A DNA stretch of 64,000 nt from Marinilabiliaceae bacterium ANBcel2 (GCA_029688995.1 JARULA010000005.1:1-64000), one strand, 5' to 3'; numbered from the stretch's first letter, positions 47,201 through 57,105 are shown. Notes: a model not told the origin generated them from the sequence alone. Program-made: numbers and translations.

Positions 47201-50151
47201 CCCCTTGTAGCTGTTATAAAAACAGTTCCGTTAACAAATGGTGTAGCTGTTTTAAATTTAATAGTATCGCCCGGAGCATAATTGTCATTATAAATAAAGA
47301 GTGAAAGGGGTTCTCCCGACATATATTCACTACTTTCAGACTCAATAACTGCAAACGGAATAGAGCTGTTTACACTAACCTCTTTATTATTTATAGATGT
47401 AGCTTCAATATCAATACGATAATATCCTCCCCTGTTTAGATCCAGATTAAACTCCTTTTCCCGGTTAACTTTCACCCCCTTTTTTTGACTAACAACCTCC
47501 TCAACAGAGTAGTGCTGCCAGGGATATCCATCTTTATCAAAAAAACTATTACTACTATGCTCGCACAAAATTGTATCGGCACGACTCCAATATCTGCGGG
47601 GAGCTATTTTATCAGGAATCTTCAATCGTGAAATGCTATAATCAATTACTCCATCAACCTTTTCATTAACCAGGTTCTTAAGATTAACCTTAAAACTGAC
47701 TTCTTTATTATTACCCTGTTCCCTGTTATCAAAAACAAAAATGTTCTCAACTGAAATATTACACTTAAGTGGCTCACTGCCCAAAACAAAACGTATTTCT
47801 CCTGTTCTTGTTTCTCCATTTTTATCGGTCACTGTTGCTGTTACCATATAATCATAACTAAAATAATTATGATTATTATAGTGTGGGTCACTTTTAAAAT
47901 CTACATAAAACTCCCCTTTACTATTGGTAAAAGTAGTCCCTGAAGCTATTTCATCAGTTGAAGAGTTAATGCGGGGAAACAAAGATTCCCGCTTTTTGAC
48001 TCTCCATATCACTTTAGCATCTTGCAGAGGAACTCCTGTAAGAGTAACTGCAGAGCCTCTCAATTGAATACTATCACCGGGCAAATCAACATCACGATAA
48101 GGTTCAAACATAACCTCAAAGCGAGGTCTTCGATATTTTTCAACCTCTAAGGCAACCCGTCTGTTATTTCCCGAAAGGAGATATGTGCCGGTAAGAGCTG
48201 TTTGAGGCAGTTGAAATTCACCCGAAAAAGATCCATACTCATTTGTTACAAACTCCCGCTTTGCAATTTCCCTGTTGTTCACATCTCTTAAAACAACTTC
48301 AACTTTCTCATTATCCATTACTTTAATCTCTTCTCCGTCACTATAGGTTTTAACCCCTTTAAAAAAGAGAGTTTGCCCCTGTCGATAAACTTTTCTGTCG
48401 GTAAACAAAAAAAGCTCTTCTCTTCCCCTCTGCTTATTATCCCCCATTAATCTTCTCTGACTTTGAGATGTGAAGTATCTATCCCCCTCCTTTTCAACAA
48501 CTATAAGTCTGTTACCACTCTGTTGCGAATCGCGAGGCAAAAGAGCTCTTCCGTAACGATCGGAACTGCTGTGAATGCTATTTAAAAGCGACCCGTTACG
48601 ACCATATATATAAGAAGTAGCCTCAACACCCTCTTTTGGCTCTCCCGAATTTCGATCAGCAATAAAGAACTCTGTTTCATTGGTCTTATCCCGACTAATA
48701 AATGAGAGATCGGTAACCTGAAAATCGATAAAATTAAAAAGCTGATCATTACCAACCTCGCCTGTAAAAGGCTCTGTTGAGGTTAATAAAAGATAGTAGC
48801 CCGCAGTTTTTGGCAGGGGCACCGATAATTCGGCAGAGTAGCTCCTGTGATCCTTATTATGGGGGATAACAGTTTCTTTTTGATTAATATAATCTTGATT
48901 TTTAACAACTTCTAAAAACCTATTTTCATTATAGATTTCACGAGTGGTAAAATCGGGATAATCCAACTCAAATAGAGTAGAGTAGAGAGTATCAATATTT
49001 TTGCTCTCTACAAGAAAAATGTATCGAGGCTGAAGAGCTACAACCTTTTCACCCTGTATATTAACCGAGGGGTTTAAAATTCTTTTAGCAAGATTCCCTG
49101 CAACATTTACAATCTCACTGTCTGCACCATTCTTTTTTGCTTCATCAACAGCTTTACGTGCAAAAGAGAGAGCTTCAACAAGATAGTTACGATCATCACA
49201 TATAGCAGTTTTGCCATGATCATATAAAAATTTAGCATAGTGATACAAAATAGCAGGATATCGACTACCCTCCTGCTCTGCATCAGACAAAAGAGACTTA
49301 AGAGCATCCTCATATAGTCTCAATACCCCATATGATCCTCTTATATTATTATAAATCAGCTGAAGACGAAACAGATCTGCATCAATAAAAGAGCTGTTAA
49401 GCGTAGTATCCTCATAACTTTGTCTCTGTTTTAAATAATCCTGTAAAATAGCAACTCCGGCTCTTTGATAATCATCCTCTACCTCATCAATATTTATTGA
49501 GATAAAAGTATTCACATCACCTAAAAGTTGAGGATGATAAAAACTTTTTATAAAAAACCTGGAATTGTCAAATATATCGTTACTAAGTAAACTTTGGGAG
49601 CTTCGAATGGCTAACAGATCGTATAGCGTTGGTCTTAAATATAACCCTTCATCACTATTAGAAAGTATATCGACATACTCTGCAGATTTCTCAGATAAAA
49701 GAAGCTCCGGATTATTTAACGACTTTTTATAGTGTTTAAGAGCATCTGCTTTAAACTGAGATTTATCAAACCTACTTGAACTATGCTCATGATAGTGCTT
49801 TATATAAAGATCGGCAATAAAAGAGTGAACTATCTCCTTAGCAGGGCTCCATAACTGATCGCTCAACTCTTCTAGTCGGTCAACAGCCTCCTCTACAGCT
49901 GAGGGGGAAAACCTATTACGCAACTCAACAATTTTTACTTCAGCCTTAATAAAATCAACACTCTGTTTCTCTTTTATGCTTTCCTCAGAGATCTCTTTCA
50001 ACACTTTAAGCGCTGACTCGGGCAAATCACGAGCAATTAAAGAGTCGGCCTTATGCCACCTATCTTGATAGCTCCATTTATTTTCTCCAACTTCCTGACA
50101 TTTGAATCCTAAAACCAGGAGCAAAACAGATAAAAAACAGATATATTTCAT
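44263..50151 (-). CDS. Large alpha-2-macroglobulin-family protein lacking the thioester
   Basis: A 1,962-residue exported protein. The N-terminal signal is MKYICFLSVLLLVLGFKC; the Cys could be lipidated, but the site (FKC) is not a good lipobox. Helical repeats come first (to about 390), then a series of macroglobulin beta domains, including LFLFTDRKVYRQGQTLFFKG (MG1-2 type) and AFFLPHLRADDKGRMQIDFE (A2M core), then the alpha/alpha thioester-domain barrel and C-terminal beta domain. The thioester site PYGCTEQ appears as PYESADQ (1429-1435): Cys is Ser1432 and Glu is Asp1434, so no covalent trap can form. Such proteins may still act as protease baits or envelope guards. The TPR gene follows in the same unit. 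Confidence 0.92.
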   Translation of the reverse strand: MKYICFLSVLLLVLGFKCQEVGENKWSYQDRWHKADSLIARDLPESALKVLKEISEESIKEKQSVDFIKAEVKIVELRNRFSPSAVEEAVDRLEELSDQLWSPAKEIVHSFIADLYIKHYHEHSSSRFDKSQFKADALKHYKKSLNNPELLLSEKSAEYVDILSNSDEGLYLRPTLYDLLAIRSSQSLLSNDIFDNSRFFIKSFYHPQLLGDVNTFISINIDEVEDDYQRAGVAILQDYLKQRQSYEDTTLNSSFIDADLFRLQLIYNNIRGSYGVLRLYEDALKSLLSDAEQEGSRYPAILYHYAKFLYDHGKTAICDDRNYLVEALSFARKAVDEAKKNGADSEIVNVAGNLAKRILNPSVNIQGEKVVALQPRYIFLVESKNIDTLYSTLFELDYPDFTTREIYNENRFLEVVKNQDYINQKETVIPHNKDHRSYSAELSVPLPKTAGYYLLLTSTEPFTGEVGNDQLFNFIDFQVTDLSFISRDKTNETEFFIADRNSGEPKEGVEATSYIYGRNGSLLNSIHSSSDRYGRALLPRDSQQSGNRLIVVEKEGDRYFTSQSQRRLMGDNKQRGREELFLFTDRKVYRQGQTLFFKGVKTYSDGEEIKVMDNEKVEVVLRDVNNREIAKREFVTNEYGSFSGEFQLPQTALTGTYLLSGNNRRVALEVEKYRRPRFEVMFEPYRDVDLPGDSIQLRGSAVTLTGVPLQDAKVIWRVKKRESLFPRINSSTDEIASGTTFTNSKGEFYVDFKSDPHYNNHNYFSYDYMVTATVTDKNGETRTGEIRFVLGSEPLKCNISVENIFVFDNREQGNNKEVSFKVNLKNLVNEKVDGVIDYSISRLKIPDKIAPRRYWSRADTILCEHSSNSFFDKDGYPWQHYSVEEVVSQKKGVKVNREKEFNLDLNRGGYYRIDIEATSINNKEVSVNSSIPFAVIESESSEYMSGEPLSLFIYNDNYAPGDTIKFKTATPFVNGTVFITATRGSDILYSNVVEASKRWYSDDIVIPDNYRGTIFIQSVAIDNNRIYQNRKEVNVVEAAEVMNLELIRFSKDVKPGGKEEWGLQLKDGAGNIRGGEVLALMYDSSLDAYSEHSLQMNPFTRFWGSTPWQWNNFNSVYGSGRGGIYLRALYPKEGPTFFWSDKLLFSSQVMRLAAVADGSESPVSHQSKAVEESTLADNTIEHGAIESRGAPVREQLNETAFFLPHLRADDKGRMQIDFEMPEALTRWKFITLAHDKNGASGVLQEYITTSLPLMVVLEIPRVVREGDKVEIAVNIINNSDIKMSGEASLIVRDAVTGEELDILSLKSESNLWQSDILETSVVKWGLKVPTKGIKGLELVASAHKTGRFDFDNSDESFFDGEKHFVPVLPSRIFITETRPYTLYGSGEHKFEFEPLLKRCSDDIESYRVSYTQNAAWETIGALPWLIEQPYESADQVFNRFLASSVSQLIIDNYPQIKRVIKMWANELPGDEDAFNSVLQRNPELKSLLLSSTPWLNEAAASNERRRKMVALINEERLQSYSLSALSLLNQMQLENGSWPWFKGMYPSNKITSDIVSGFGYLKNQGVIFDDETNKVIISATDYLRSVLKERYKELNKRKDSVRRVSPIEVNILYALSFFNESSSEAEKWWIKQLADTSIFNSVYLQSLSATILFRNGYYGESQKLIESVKEKFSIIGESGSFNVDYGPHWYHSSVETTAAAIEALRETSQSDKLLMRMEHRLIEKKRGMAWESSRATVMAIHALADSKRSYFSIRDDDVVEVADKELGKATRTTGSGYLNESWHGSSVTCDMSSITINKKEDHPSWFSAALTYYDEQKYVRSSGVIDVERNVYVRSGAGESDGYVNVDKNTIFKSGDKLFVEIVIDAPRDLDFVHVESPRPALTEPLIELSGYRWEKGLGYYLSVNDGGSDIFIDHLPQGRHKILREIIVTREGAAVWGPVKVQCYYAPEFSGNSSGGMIYAE

Positions 50152-50269
50152 TAGTATAATTTTTACTTAAGTTTATTGGTGCAAAAAAAATATTAAACAC
50201 ACCAAAAACTATTCATACTCTATTTTAAGACTCGTTTTTTAAAGTTGGTTGCATAAACATAGAGTAAAA

Positions 50270-50315
50270 AAGGGGATTAAATTATATGTTAATTTAACAA
50301 ATAATTAATCCCCTT
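50270..50315 (-). terminator. Terminator of the RND efflux operon
   Basis: Arms aaggggattaa (50270-50280) and ttaatcccctt (50305-50315). On the minus strand the hairpin ends in CCCCTTTTTTACTC, a good T tract. A second hairpin (ccaaacca 50321-50328 with tggtttgg 50362-50369) lies between it and the last gene of the operon. Confidence 0.85.
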
Positions 50316-50387
50316 CAAAACCAAACCAATTAAGCTATGAAAAAAAAGTCCTGTTAAAAAATGGTTTGGCTATTTTTATCTATGACA

Positions 50388-50687
50388 TTATAAACTCTCC
50401 TCAACACTCCAGGTAAAAGCGCGAAGACCCTGCATCTCATTTTTAGCATCCAGTTTTCGTAAACACTCCATTAACCTCCCTGCCTTATCATCAGGAACAA
50501 TAGTTAGAACTGTTTCATTAAGTGCCGGCCAGGTATGTGTTCCCATATGTGGTTCACCCTCATATGAACCACGTCCCTGCACCTGATTCCATCGGGTATA
50601 TCCGCGTAATCCCAATGAATCAAGAATGTGCACAATTCGCTCATTAAGAGCCTGATTATATGATATAAAAACTGCCTTCATCTGCAT
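50388..50687 (-). CDS. PG0541-family PII-like protein
   Basis: A 99-residue small soluble protein (MKAVFISYNQALNERIVHIL; ETVLTIVPDDKAGRLMECLR). The ferredoxin-like babbab pattern and a long flexible loop (RWNQVQGRGSYEGEPHMGTH) resemble PII-like regulators. It matches the transporter-associated PG0541 family of Bacteroidales, which sits beside RND pumps. It starts 12 nt after the RND permease gene. A role in sensing a ligand and modulating the pump is likely by analogy with PII but unproved. Confidence 0.85.
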   Translation of the reverse strand: MQMKAVFISYNQALNERIVHILDSLGLRGYTRWNQVQGRGSYEGEPHMGTHTWPALNETVLTIVPDDKAGRLMECLRKLDAKNEMQGLRAFTWSVEESL

Positions 50688-50698
50688 ATATTTTTATT

Positions 50699-53600
50699 TT
50701 ATAATTCTATTTCGGAATTCATATCTTCAACACGCTTTTTCTCTTTACGCATACGATTGGCTCCAAACATAGTATAAACAACAGGTATCAATATAAGCGT
50801 TATCATTGTTGAAAAGGTTAAGCCCCCTATAATACTAACTCCCATGGGCTCCCAGGTCTCTGACCCTTCTCCTATACCTATTGCAAGAGGTACCATACTC
50901 AAAACTGTAGTTAATGTCGTCATAAGTACAGGACGAAGACGAGACTTACCCGAAACAATAACTGCCTGCACAAGAGACAAGCCTCGATCACGCATTAAGT
51001 TAGTATAATCGACAAGAACTATTCCATTTTTAACTACAATTCCTACAAGCATAACCGAGCCTATCAAAGATATAAGATTAAGTGTATGATCGGTAATAAA
51101 AAGGGCTAAAAAGACTCCCGTAAATGCAAATGGCAAAGTTAACATTATAATAAAGGGAGATCGCAAAGATTCAAACTGCGATGCCATCACTATATATACC
51201 AAAAACACCACAAGAACTAACAGCAGAATAATATCGGCAAATGCCTCCTGCTGCTCCTCCACAGTTCCACCAATATCCATGCCAATACCTGCCGGCACAT
51301 CCATCTCGGTAAAAGCAGCTTCAATATCATTTACAACATCCCGCATTGAAACATCGTACATAGATGCAGAAACAGTAACAATTCGTTGACGATTTTCTCT
51401 TTCAATAGAAGGAGGCGCAAAATACTCTTCAAGAGTAGCAACCTCACTCAACCTTATCATCTCCCCTTGCTCATTAGGGATCATAATATTTTCTACATAA
51501 TCGAAAGATTCACGATACTTCTCCTTATAACGTACTACAATATCATACTCATCTCCATCCTCTCTAAACTGCGCTGCTGTTAATCCGTGTATCCTATTAC
51601 GCACAGCATTTGCAACTGATCCGGTGTTTAATCCGTGAATACCCATTTTTTCACGATCAAGTACAAGCTGATACTCTAAGTTAGACCTGTCCCTGCTAAT
51701 TTCAATATCGCGTAATCCCTCCATATTACCCATAACAGAAGCCATCTCATCGGCTAAATCACCGGTAACATCTAAATCATGACCCGAAATTTTAACTTCA
51801 ACGGTACTGGCACCACTTCCCATATCTCCACCACCGCCACCGGGCTCTACCCGATAATCTTCAACTTCGGCAAACTTGCTTATATCATTACGCATTAAAT
51901 CACTTATCTCGTATATATCACGATCACGTTCTGTACTATTGCAAAGTCTCATGTTAAAACTTATAATGTGCGGACCGTTATCGCCAAATGCTGTAAAGAT
52001 ATTACCCTCTTCAGCAGTACCAACACTTGCACCAATCATCTCTATTTCGGGATATTTGTCGGTCCAGATATTCTCAAGCTGACGAGCAACTCTGTTAGAA
52101 TTATCAATATTCACACCTTGCGGTAATTCTATAGTGGCAGAAATTCTATCATTATCTGTTGGTGGAAAAAACTCTGTTCCAACCAACGGAAGAAGAAATA
52201 GACTCCCACCAAACATTGCCACGGCAGATAAAACTACCAGAACTCTCCTACGCACGGCAAAATTGAGTGTTTTCTCATAAAAATTATCCAAACCCGACAA
52301 CCAATGTTCTATACGGTCAAATACAACTTTAGAGAGACCTTTTTTAGGAGGAGGATTTTTCATCAACATTAATGAAGATAAAACAGGTGTTAAAGTTAAT
52401 GCTGCAAGAGTAGAAACAGCAACAACTAAAGAGACAATCCAACCCAAAGGCTCAAACATTATCCCACTGAGTCCGCCTACCAAGGTTAATGGAAAAAATA
52501 CAGCTATCACTGTAAGGGTTGTGGCTACCACAGCCAATCCCACTTCATTAGTACCATATATTGCTGCCTCACGAGGAGCTGATCCCTTTTCAATATGTGA
52601 AGTTATATTTTCTAAAACAACAATAGCATCATCCACTACCATACCAATAGCTATAGAAAGTGAAGACAAAGTGATAATATTAATTGTGTTTCCTGTGGTA
52701 TATAGATAAATAAATGCCACAATAAGCGAAACCGGAATAGTCAAAATAATGATAAATGTAGCACGCCATCTCCCAAGAAAAAAGAGAACTACAAGTACAA
52801 CAAAAATACCGGCATACATAACAGTGCTGGCCAAACTGCTAATTGAATCCTCTATAAATTCTGAGGTATCAAAAATAGTATGAATTTCAACATCGGGAGG
52901 TAGATTCTCCTTCATAGAAGGTAACATTTTAAATACCTCTTTGGCTATATCTACCGAGTTTGCTCCAGACTGTTTTTGTATAATAATACGTGCAGCACGC
53001 TCACCGTTAGCACGCTCATCAAGTGTTACCTTGGCAAGTGTATCTTTAACAGTAGCTACATCAGTTAGCTTTACGACCTTACTATCATAAAAGCCCACTA
53101 CTATATCTTCTAAATCTTCGGCAGAATTATATTCACCTTCTACTCTTAAGGGGTAGGTAAAATTACCTACATCAATATTACCTCCGGGCAAATTTATATT
53201 TTCTCTGCCAATAATAGCTCCTATCTGCTCTACCGATATATTATAAGCCTCAATACGGAAAGGATCCACATTAACCTGTATTTCTCTGGTAGGACCACCT
53301 GATAAAGAAACTGAGCCTATTCCCTCAATTCGATTCAATGGATTAACAATCTCATCATCAAGCAATTTTGTTAAAATAGGATAATTCTCATCAGCTGTTG
53401 CCGAAAGCATAACAATTGGAATCATATCGGTGCTAAACTTAAATATAATAGGCTTTTCAACACCATCGGGTAAAATTGCCTCTACCCTGCCCAAAACATC
53501 TCGTATCTCATTGGTTGCTTCATCAAGATTTGAGCCCCATTCAAATTCAAGAGTAATAAGAGAGAAGTTATCCTGAGATACCGAACTTAATGTTTTAAGA

Positions 53601-53827
53601 TCATTTACAGTGTTTAGCTGATCCTCCATTATTCGGGTAATATTGGTCTCAATATCCAAAGCACCGGCACCCTGATAGTATGTGTAAACAGTAACCATAG
53701 GCGGATCTATTTCGGGGTAAAGGTCAATCGGCAAATATTTGACCGAAAAGAGTCCGAATGCCACAATACCAACAAATATCAGGATTGTTGTAATTGGCTT
53801 TTTAACAGCCGTTTCATATATTCTCAT
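50699..53827 (-). CDS. RND efflux permease (HAE1/AcrB-like)
   Basis: A 1,042-residue inner-membrane pump. TM1 (PITTILIFVGIVAFGLFSV), a large periplasmic loop, TM2-6 with the proton-relay motif GMVVDDAIVVLENI, a second loop and TM7-12 (GIVVKNGIVLVDYTNLMRD). The periplasmic porter domain contains LPGGNIDVG and the GGG(G)DMGSG stretch. Length and layout match multidrug or solvent RND permeases. It works with the adaptor and TolC genes upstream in the operon and exports compounds using the proton gradient. Substrate unknown. Confidence 0.97.
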   Translation of the reverse strand: MRIYETAVKKPITTILIFVGIVAFGLFSVKYLPIDLYPEIDPPMVTVYTYYQGAGALDIETNITRIMEDQLNTVNDLKTLSSVSQDNFSLITLEFEWGSNLDEATNEIRDVLGRVEAILPDGVEKPIIFKFSTDMIPIVMLSATADENYPILTKLLDDEIVNPLNRIEGIGSVSLSGGPTREIQVNVDPFRIEAYNISVEQIGAIIGRENINLPGGNIDVGNFTYPLRVEGEYNSAEDLEDIVVGFYDSKVVKLTDVATVKDTLAKVTLDERANGERAARIIIQKQSGANSVDIAKEVFKMLPSMKENLPPDVEIHTIFDTSEFIEDSISSLASTVMYAGIFVVLVVLFFLGRWRATFIIILTIPVSLIVAFIYLYTTGNTINIITLSSLSIAIGMVVDDAIVVLENITSHIEKGSAPREAAIYGTNEVGLAVVATTLTVIAVFFPLTLVGGLSGIMFEPLGWIVSLVVAVSTLAALTLTPVLSSLMLMKNPPPKKGLSKVVFDRIEHWLSGLDNFYEKTLNFAVRRRVLVVLSAVAMFGGSLFLLPLVGTEFFPPTDNDRISATIELPQGVNIDNSNRVARQLENIWTDKYPEIEMIGASVGTAEEGNIFTAFGDNGPHIISFNMRLCNSTERDRDIYEISDLMRNDISKFAEVEDYRVEPGGGGGDMGSGASTVEVKISGHDLDVTGDLADEMASVMGNMEGLRDIEISRDRSNLEYQLVLDREKMGIHGLNTGSVANAVRNRIHGLTAAQFREDGDEYDIVVRYKEKYRESFDYVENIMIPNEQGEMIRLSEVATLEEYFAPPSIERENRQRIVTVSASMYDVSMRDVVNDIEAAFTEMDVPAGIGMDIGGTVEEQQEAFADIILLLVLVVFLVYIVMASQFESLRSPFIIMLTLPFAFTGVFLALFITDHTLNLISLIGSVMLVGIVVKNGIVLVDYTNLMRDRGLSLVQAVIVSGKSRLRPVLMTTLTTVLSMVPLAIGIGEGSETWEPMGVSIIGGLTFSTMITLILIPVVYTMFGANRMRKEKKRVEDMNSEIEL

Positions 53828-53884
53828 TGTACAATTCTTTTCAAAAAGTTCACCAACTCAGTTTTTTACATCTACAGTAAATCG

Positions 53885-54925
53885 CTACTCCACAACATCT
53901 ACTTCCATACCATCAAGCAAATTACCATGTCCACTGGTAACAACAACTTCTCCGGCCTGTAATCCATCGATTACCTCAAAATAGTCATCAACCTGACGTC
54001 CAAGTCTAACGATTCGCCTTTCAACAGAACCGTTTTGAACAACAAATGCATATCTCTCGGCTGTACCATGCTGCCTTACAACTGCCAGATCGGATATAAT
54101 AATACGATCAATATCTCCAAAGCCAAGAGTAACACGCCCAAACATTCCGGGACGAATTAGCTTCTCTTCATTAGGAAACTTCAACTCTACAGTAAAGGTG
54201 CGCGTTACAGGATCAACAACAGGATATTTTAGATAAACATCTCCTTTAAAAATGCGTCCCGGATAAGAATCAAGAGTAAGAGTAACATTTAAAGAGTCAT
54301 CCACATCGGGAAAAAACCTCTCGGCAACATTAACTTCAACTTTAACAGGATTAAGAGTCATTATAGAGAGGATAGCAGCACGGCCGTCAACTGTTGGACT
54401 GGCACTATAAACCTCTCCATCCTCAAAATACCTGCCTGTTACAACACCAGATATAGGTGAACGCAGTTGAGTATTCTCTTTAAGGTTTTCGAAGGCTGTA
54501 CGGGCTACATCAAGCTCGGTTTCAATTTGATCAAGTTGCTGACGCGAAACACTTCCTACCTTATAGAGTGTGTCCAAACGAGCATGCTCTTTTTCCAAAT
54601 TTTCGAGCTGACGGCGTGACTGCCTAAAACCAGACTCATCCATTTGAACTAAAAGCTCTCCTTTACGCACTACATCACCTGTCTCTTTATAAATTCGAGA
54701 AATGCGCATTGGTGAGGACGGACTGATATATGCTTTGTCAAAAGCCTCAATATTTCCTGTTAACTCAACCTGCTGCTCAACCGAAGCTATTTTAAGCTCC
54801 TCTGTTTTTACAACCGGCAACTCTGATGAGTCATCGTCTGAATCACCATCCACACAAGCGGTGAAAAATAAAACTGATGTTATCACTTGTGTCCACAAAA
54901 AAAGAATCGATACTTTACGGTTCAT
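53885..54925 (-). CDS. RND periplasmic adaptor (membrane fusion protein)
   Basis: A 346-residue lipoprotein: signal sequence with FFTACVDGDSDDD, the Cys at about residue 24 followed by acidic residues. The halves of the lipoyl domain (ISPSSPMRISRIYKETGDVV; LRSPISGVVTGRYFEDGE) flank an alpha-hairpin (RQSRRQLENLEKEHARL), followed by beta-barrel and membrane-proximal domains (VKVEVNVAERFFPDV; GLQAGEVVVTSG). It links the inner-membrane RND pump to TolC. It is third in the operon, 58 nt before the pump gene. Confidence 0.95.
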   Translation of the reverse strand: MNRKVSILFLWTQVITSVLFFTACVDGDSDDDSSELPVVKTEELKIASVEQQVELTGNIEAFDKAYISPSSPMRISRIYKETGDVVRKGELLVQMDESGFRQSRRQLENLEKEHARLDTLYKVGSVSRQQLDQIETELDVARTAFENLKENTQLRSPISGVVTGRYFEDGEVYSASPTVDGRAAILSIMTLNPVKVEVNVAERFFPDVDDSLNVTLTLDSYPGRIFKGDVYLKYPVVDPVTRTFTVELKFPNEEKLIRPGMFGRVTLGFGDIDRIIISDLAVVRQHGTAERYAFVVQNGSVERRIVRLGRQVDDYFEVIDGLQAGEVVVTSGHGNLLDGMEVDVVE

Positions 54926-54980
54926 AACTATTTATCTTAGATGTTTGCTTTTATTCTGTTATATATAATAATTCTATTAT

Positions 54981-56411
54981 CTATTGCTCCTCAATCATAG
55001 TATTCTCAAAGTATTCAGCCTCACCAATAACCTTACGATATTCGGCCTCAGCTTCAAGATATTCATACATAGATTGATTAAGATTGAGTCTGGCTTGAGT
55101 TAATGCCATCTCTGCATCATTAAGTTCTAAAAATGTGCCTGTACCGGCCTCATACCTGGTCTGAGCAATTTCGTACCCTCGTTCGGCCTGAGCTATACCA
55201 CTACGATTCGATTCAACCTGTTCAAGAGCGCTCTCCATACTGCTAATTGCATTGCGTACCTGCACACTAAGATTTCTGTCCAGATTCTCACGTTGAAGCT
55301 GCATCTGGTGTTGACCTATTTTAACCTGCTGCTCTTGATGACGTATCGAGAAACCATTAAAAATGGGTATTTGAACCTGTAACCCTACTGAAAAAGGTTT
55401 TGCCCAGTGATACTCCGAAAAACGAAAATTATCAGCCTGAGATGTAAATTGATAATTGGCAAAAGCAGACAAAGTAGGGTAACGCTGTGATCTAACTGCA
55501 TCAAATTGAGTACTCATCCTTTCAATCTCTAGATCAAGATGACGAAGATCACTATTGTTGTGATGCGCCTTACTAAGCTGATAAATTGCCGGATGCAACT
55601 CTTCATCCTCTCCATTATAATCATTCAAACTATCAATCACTGAGAAATCAACATCGGTATGCAACCCCAATAAAGCCCTAACCATCATTTTTGCAGTCTC
55701 TATACCATTTCGAGCCTGAACTACCGATGGCTTTATATTATTAACCTGCACTTCACTTCGAATAACATCATACTCTGATACCATACCTTGCTCATACAGG
55801 TTTTGAACATCAGCAAAGTTTCGCTCTGCGTTTTCTAAACTACGAAGTATAACTTCATAAGAGTCATAAGCCAGTAAAAGTGAGTAGTATGCTTTACGCA
55901 CCTGAGCAATCATCTCAATACGTGATGAACGGGAGGCCTCTATAGCAAGCTCAACATCATGCTCACTTAATTGAATGTTTTGATAAAGTGAATAGGAAAA
56001 AAGAGGCATTGAAGCATTTAGGTTGCCGGTGTAACTATTATCGTACCCCATCTCAATAGCACCGCCACCACTACCACCACTTTGCTCCGGATCTCCGGGT
56101 CCGAAAAAATCGTCCGATAAAAACATTACCGGTTTTTTAACATTACGGGTGTAATTACCTTCGGCTGAAACAGAAGGGATTAAAGCACTTCTCGCCTCAC
56201 GGAGTGCATAGTCAACTCTCTCTATCTCTAAATCAGCAATTCTGATAATAGGATTCTCATCTAAGGCTATTTCAACAGCTCTCTCAAGATTAAGCTCCAG
56301 AATATCTTCATCATGAAGATCAGCCTCTTGGGCAATTCCTGAAACTAAAGTAAAACAGAACATCCAAATAGCTGTGATGCCGGCTGCAACTTTCTTATTA
56401 ACACTTCTCAT
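54981..56411 (-). CDS. TolC-family outer-membrane efflux protein
   Basis: A 476-residue protein with a signal peptide (VAAGITAIWMFCFTLVSGIA). Two repeats of the OEP family carry long coiled helices (LNLERAVEIALDENPIIRIA; YEQGMVSEYDVIRSEVQVNN; RGYEIAQTRYEAGTGTFLEL). It forms the outer-membrane channel of the tripartite pump. It lies 55 nt before the adaptor gene and 45 nt after tetR. No lipobox. Confidence 0.95.
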   Translation of the reverse strand: MRSVNKKVAAGITAIWMFCFTLVSGIAQEADLHDEDILELNLERAVEIALDENPIIRIADLEIERVDYALREARSALIPSVSAEGNYTRNVKKPVMFLSDDFFGPGDPEQSGGSGGGAIEMGYDNSYTGNLNASMPLFSYSLYQNIQLSEHDVELAIEASRSSRIEMIAQVRKAYYSLLLAYDSYEVILRSLENAERNFADVQNLYEQGMVSEYDVIRSEVQVNNIKPSVVQARNGIETAKMMVRALLGLHTDVDFSVIDSLNDYNGEDEELHPAIYQLSKAHHNNSDLRHLDLEIERMSTQFDAVRSQRYPTLSAFANYQFTSQADNFRFSEYHWAKPFSVGLQVQIPIFNGFSIRHQEQQVKIGQHQMQLQRENLDRNLSVQVRNAISSMESALEQVESNRSGIAQAERGYEIAQTRYEAGTGTFLELNDAEMALTQARLNLNQSMYEYLEAEAEYRKVIGEAEYFENTMIEEQ

Positions 56412-56456
56412 ACTATTACTATGTTTTGTACTATTAAAATATTATTTTGTGCAAAC

Positions 56457-57059
56457 TTATCGGTTCAATAAAGCTTCCAACTCCTTAATCCCCTCAACTG
56501 TACAAATTCCTCTTACAAAATTTATAAAAAGAGTCTGAAAAAGTTCGGTGGGAGGATATTCGTCGGGAGGGAATATATCTGTACGTCCCATAACAGCCAT
56601 CTGCTCTTGAAAAATCTTAGCTGTTAATTTAATATTTAGATTGCTTCTAAAGTAGCCCTCTTTAATACCCCTTTCAAGCAGCTTACCAAAATTTACCATA
56701 TCTTCCTGCCTCTTCTTAACAATAATATTGTTCCAAATCTCTGGGTAATAAATTTCCAAATCTTTAATATAAACAGGATTGGTATTTTTAAGTGATTCTG
56801 ACCCTACCTTAAATGCTTCAACTAAAATTTCTAAAACATTAGAGGATTCTGAAACAACTTGATCCATTCTATCATCACGCTTTTGCAGCTCATTTTGAAT
56901 TGTGCATGAAAGCAGATCAAATTTATCGCGAAACTGCTCATATATGGTGCGTTTTGAAACACCAATATTATTAGCAAGATAATCCATAGTTACCGCTCTA
57001 ATCCCCTCACGCCTAAACAACATAACAGCTCTCTCAATAATCTTCTCTCTTACATCCAT
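56457..57059 (-). CDS. TetR-family repressor of the efflux operon
   Basis: A 200-residue regulator. The N-terminal HTH (EKIIERAVMLFRREGIRAVT; MDYLANNIGVSKRTIYEQFR) is of the TetR/AcrR type; the rest is the helical ligand domain. First gene of the operon tetR-tolC-adaptor-permease-PG0541. An imperfect palindrome just upstream (57087-57105) is a candidate operator, which implies self-repression of the whole operon lifted by pump substrates. The inducer is unknown. Confidence 0.93.
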   Translation of the reverse strand: MDVREKIIERAVMLFRREGIRAVTMDYLANNIGVSKRTIYEQFRDKFDLLSCTIQNELQKRDDRMDQVVSESSNVLEILVEAFKVGSESLKNTNPVYIKDLEIYYPEIWNNIIVKKRQEDMVNFGKLLERGIKEGYFRSNLNIKLTAKIFQEQMAVMGRTDIFPPDEYPPTELFQTLFINFVRGICTVEGIKELEALLNR

Positions 57060-57086
57060 ATATTCAATCTTACATCATTATATATT

Positions 57087-57105
57087 ATAACCTTTCTCAG
57101 GTTAT
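57087..57105. promoter_or_regulatory. Candidate TetR operator
   Basis: Inverted repeat ataacc-tttctca-ggttat, 28 bp upstream of the tetR start. Size and position fit a TetR-family operator; not tested. Confidence 0.45.
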
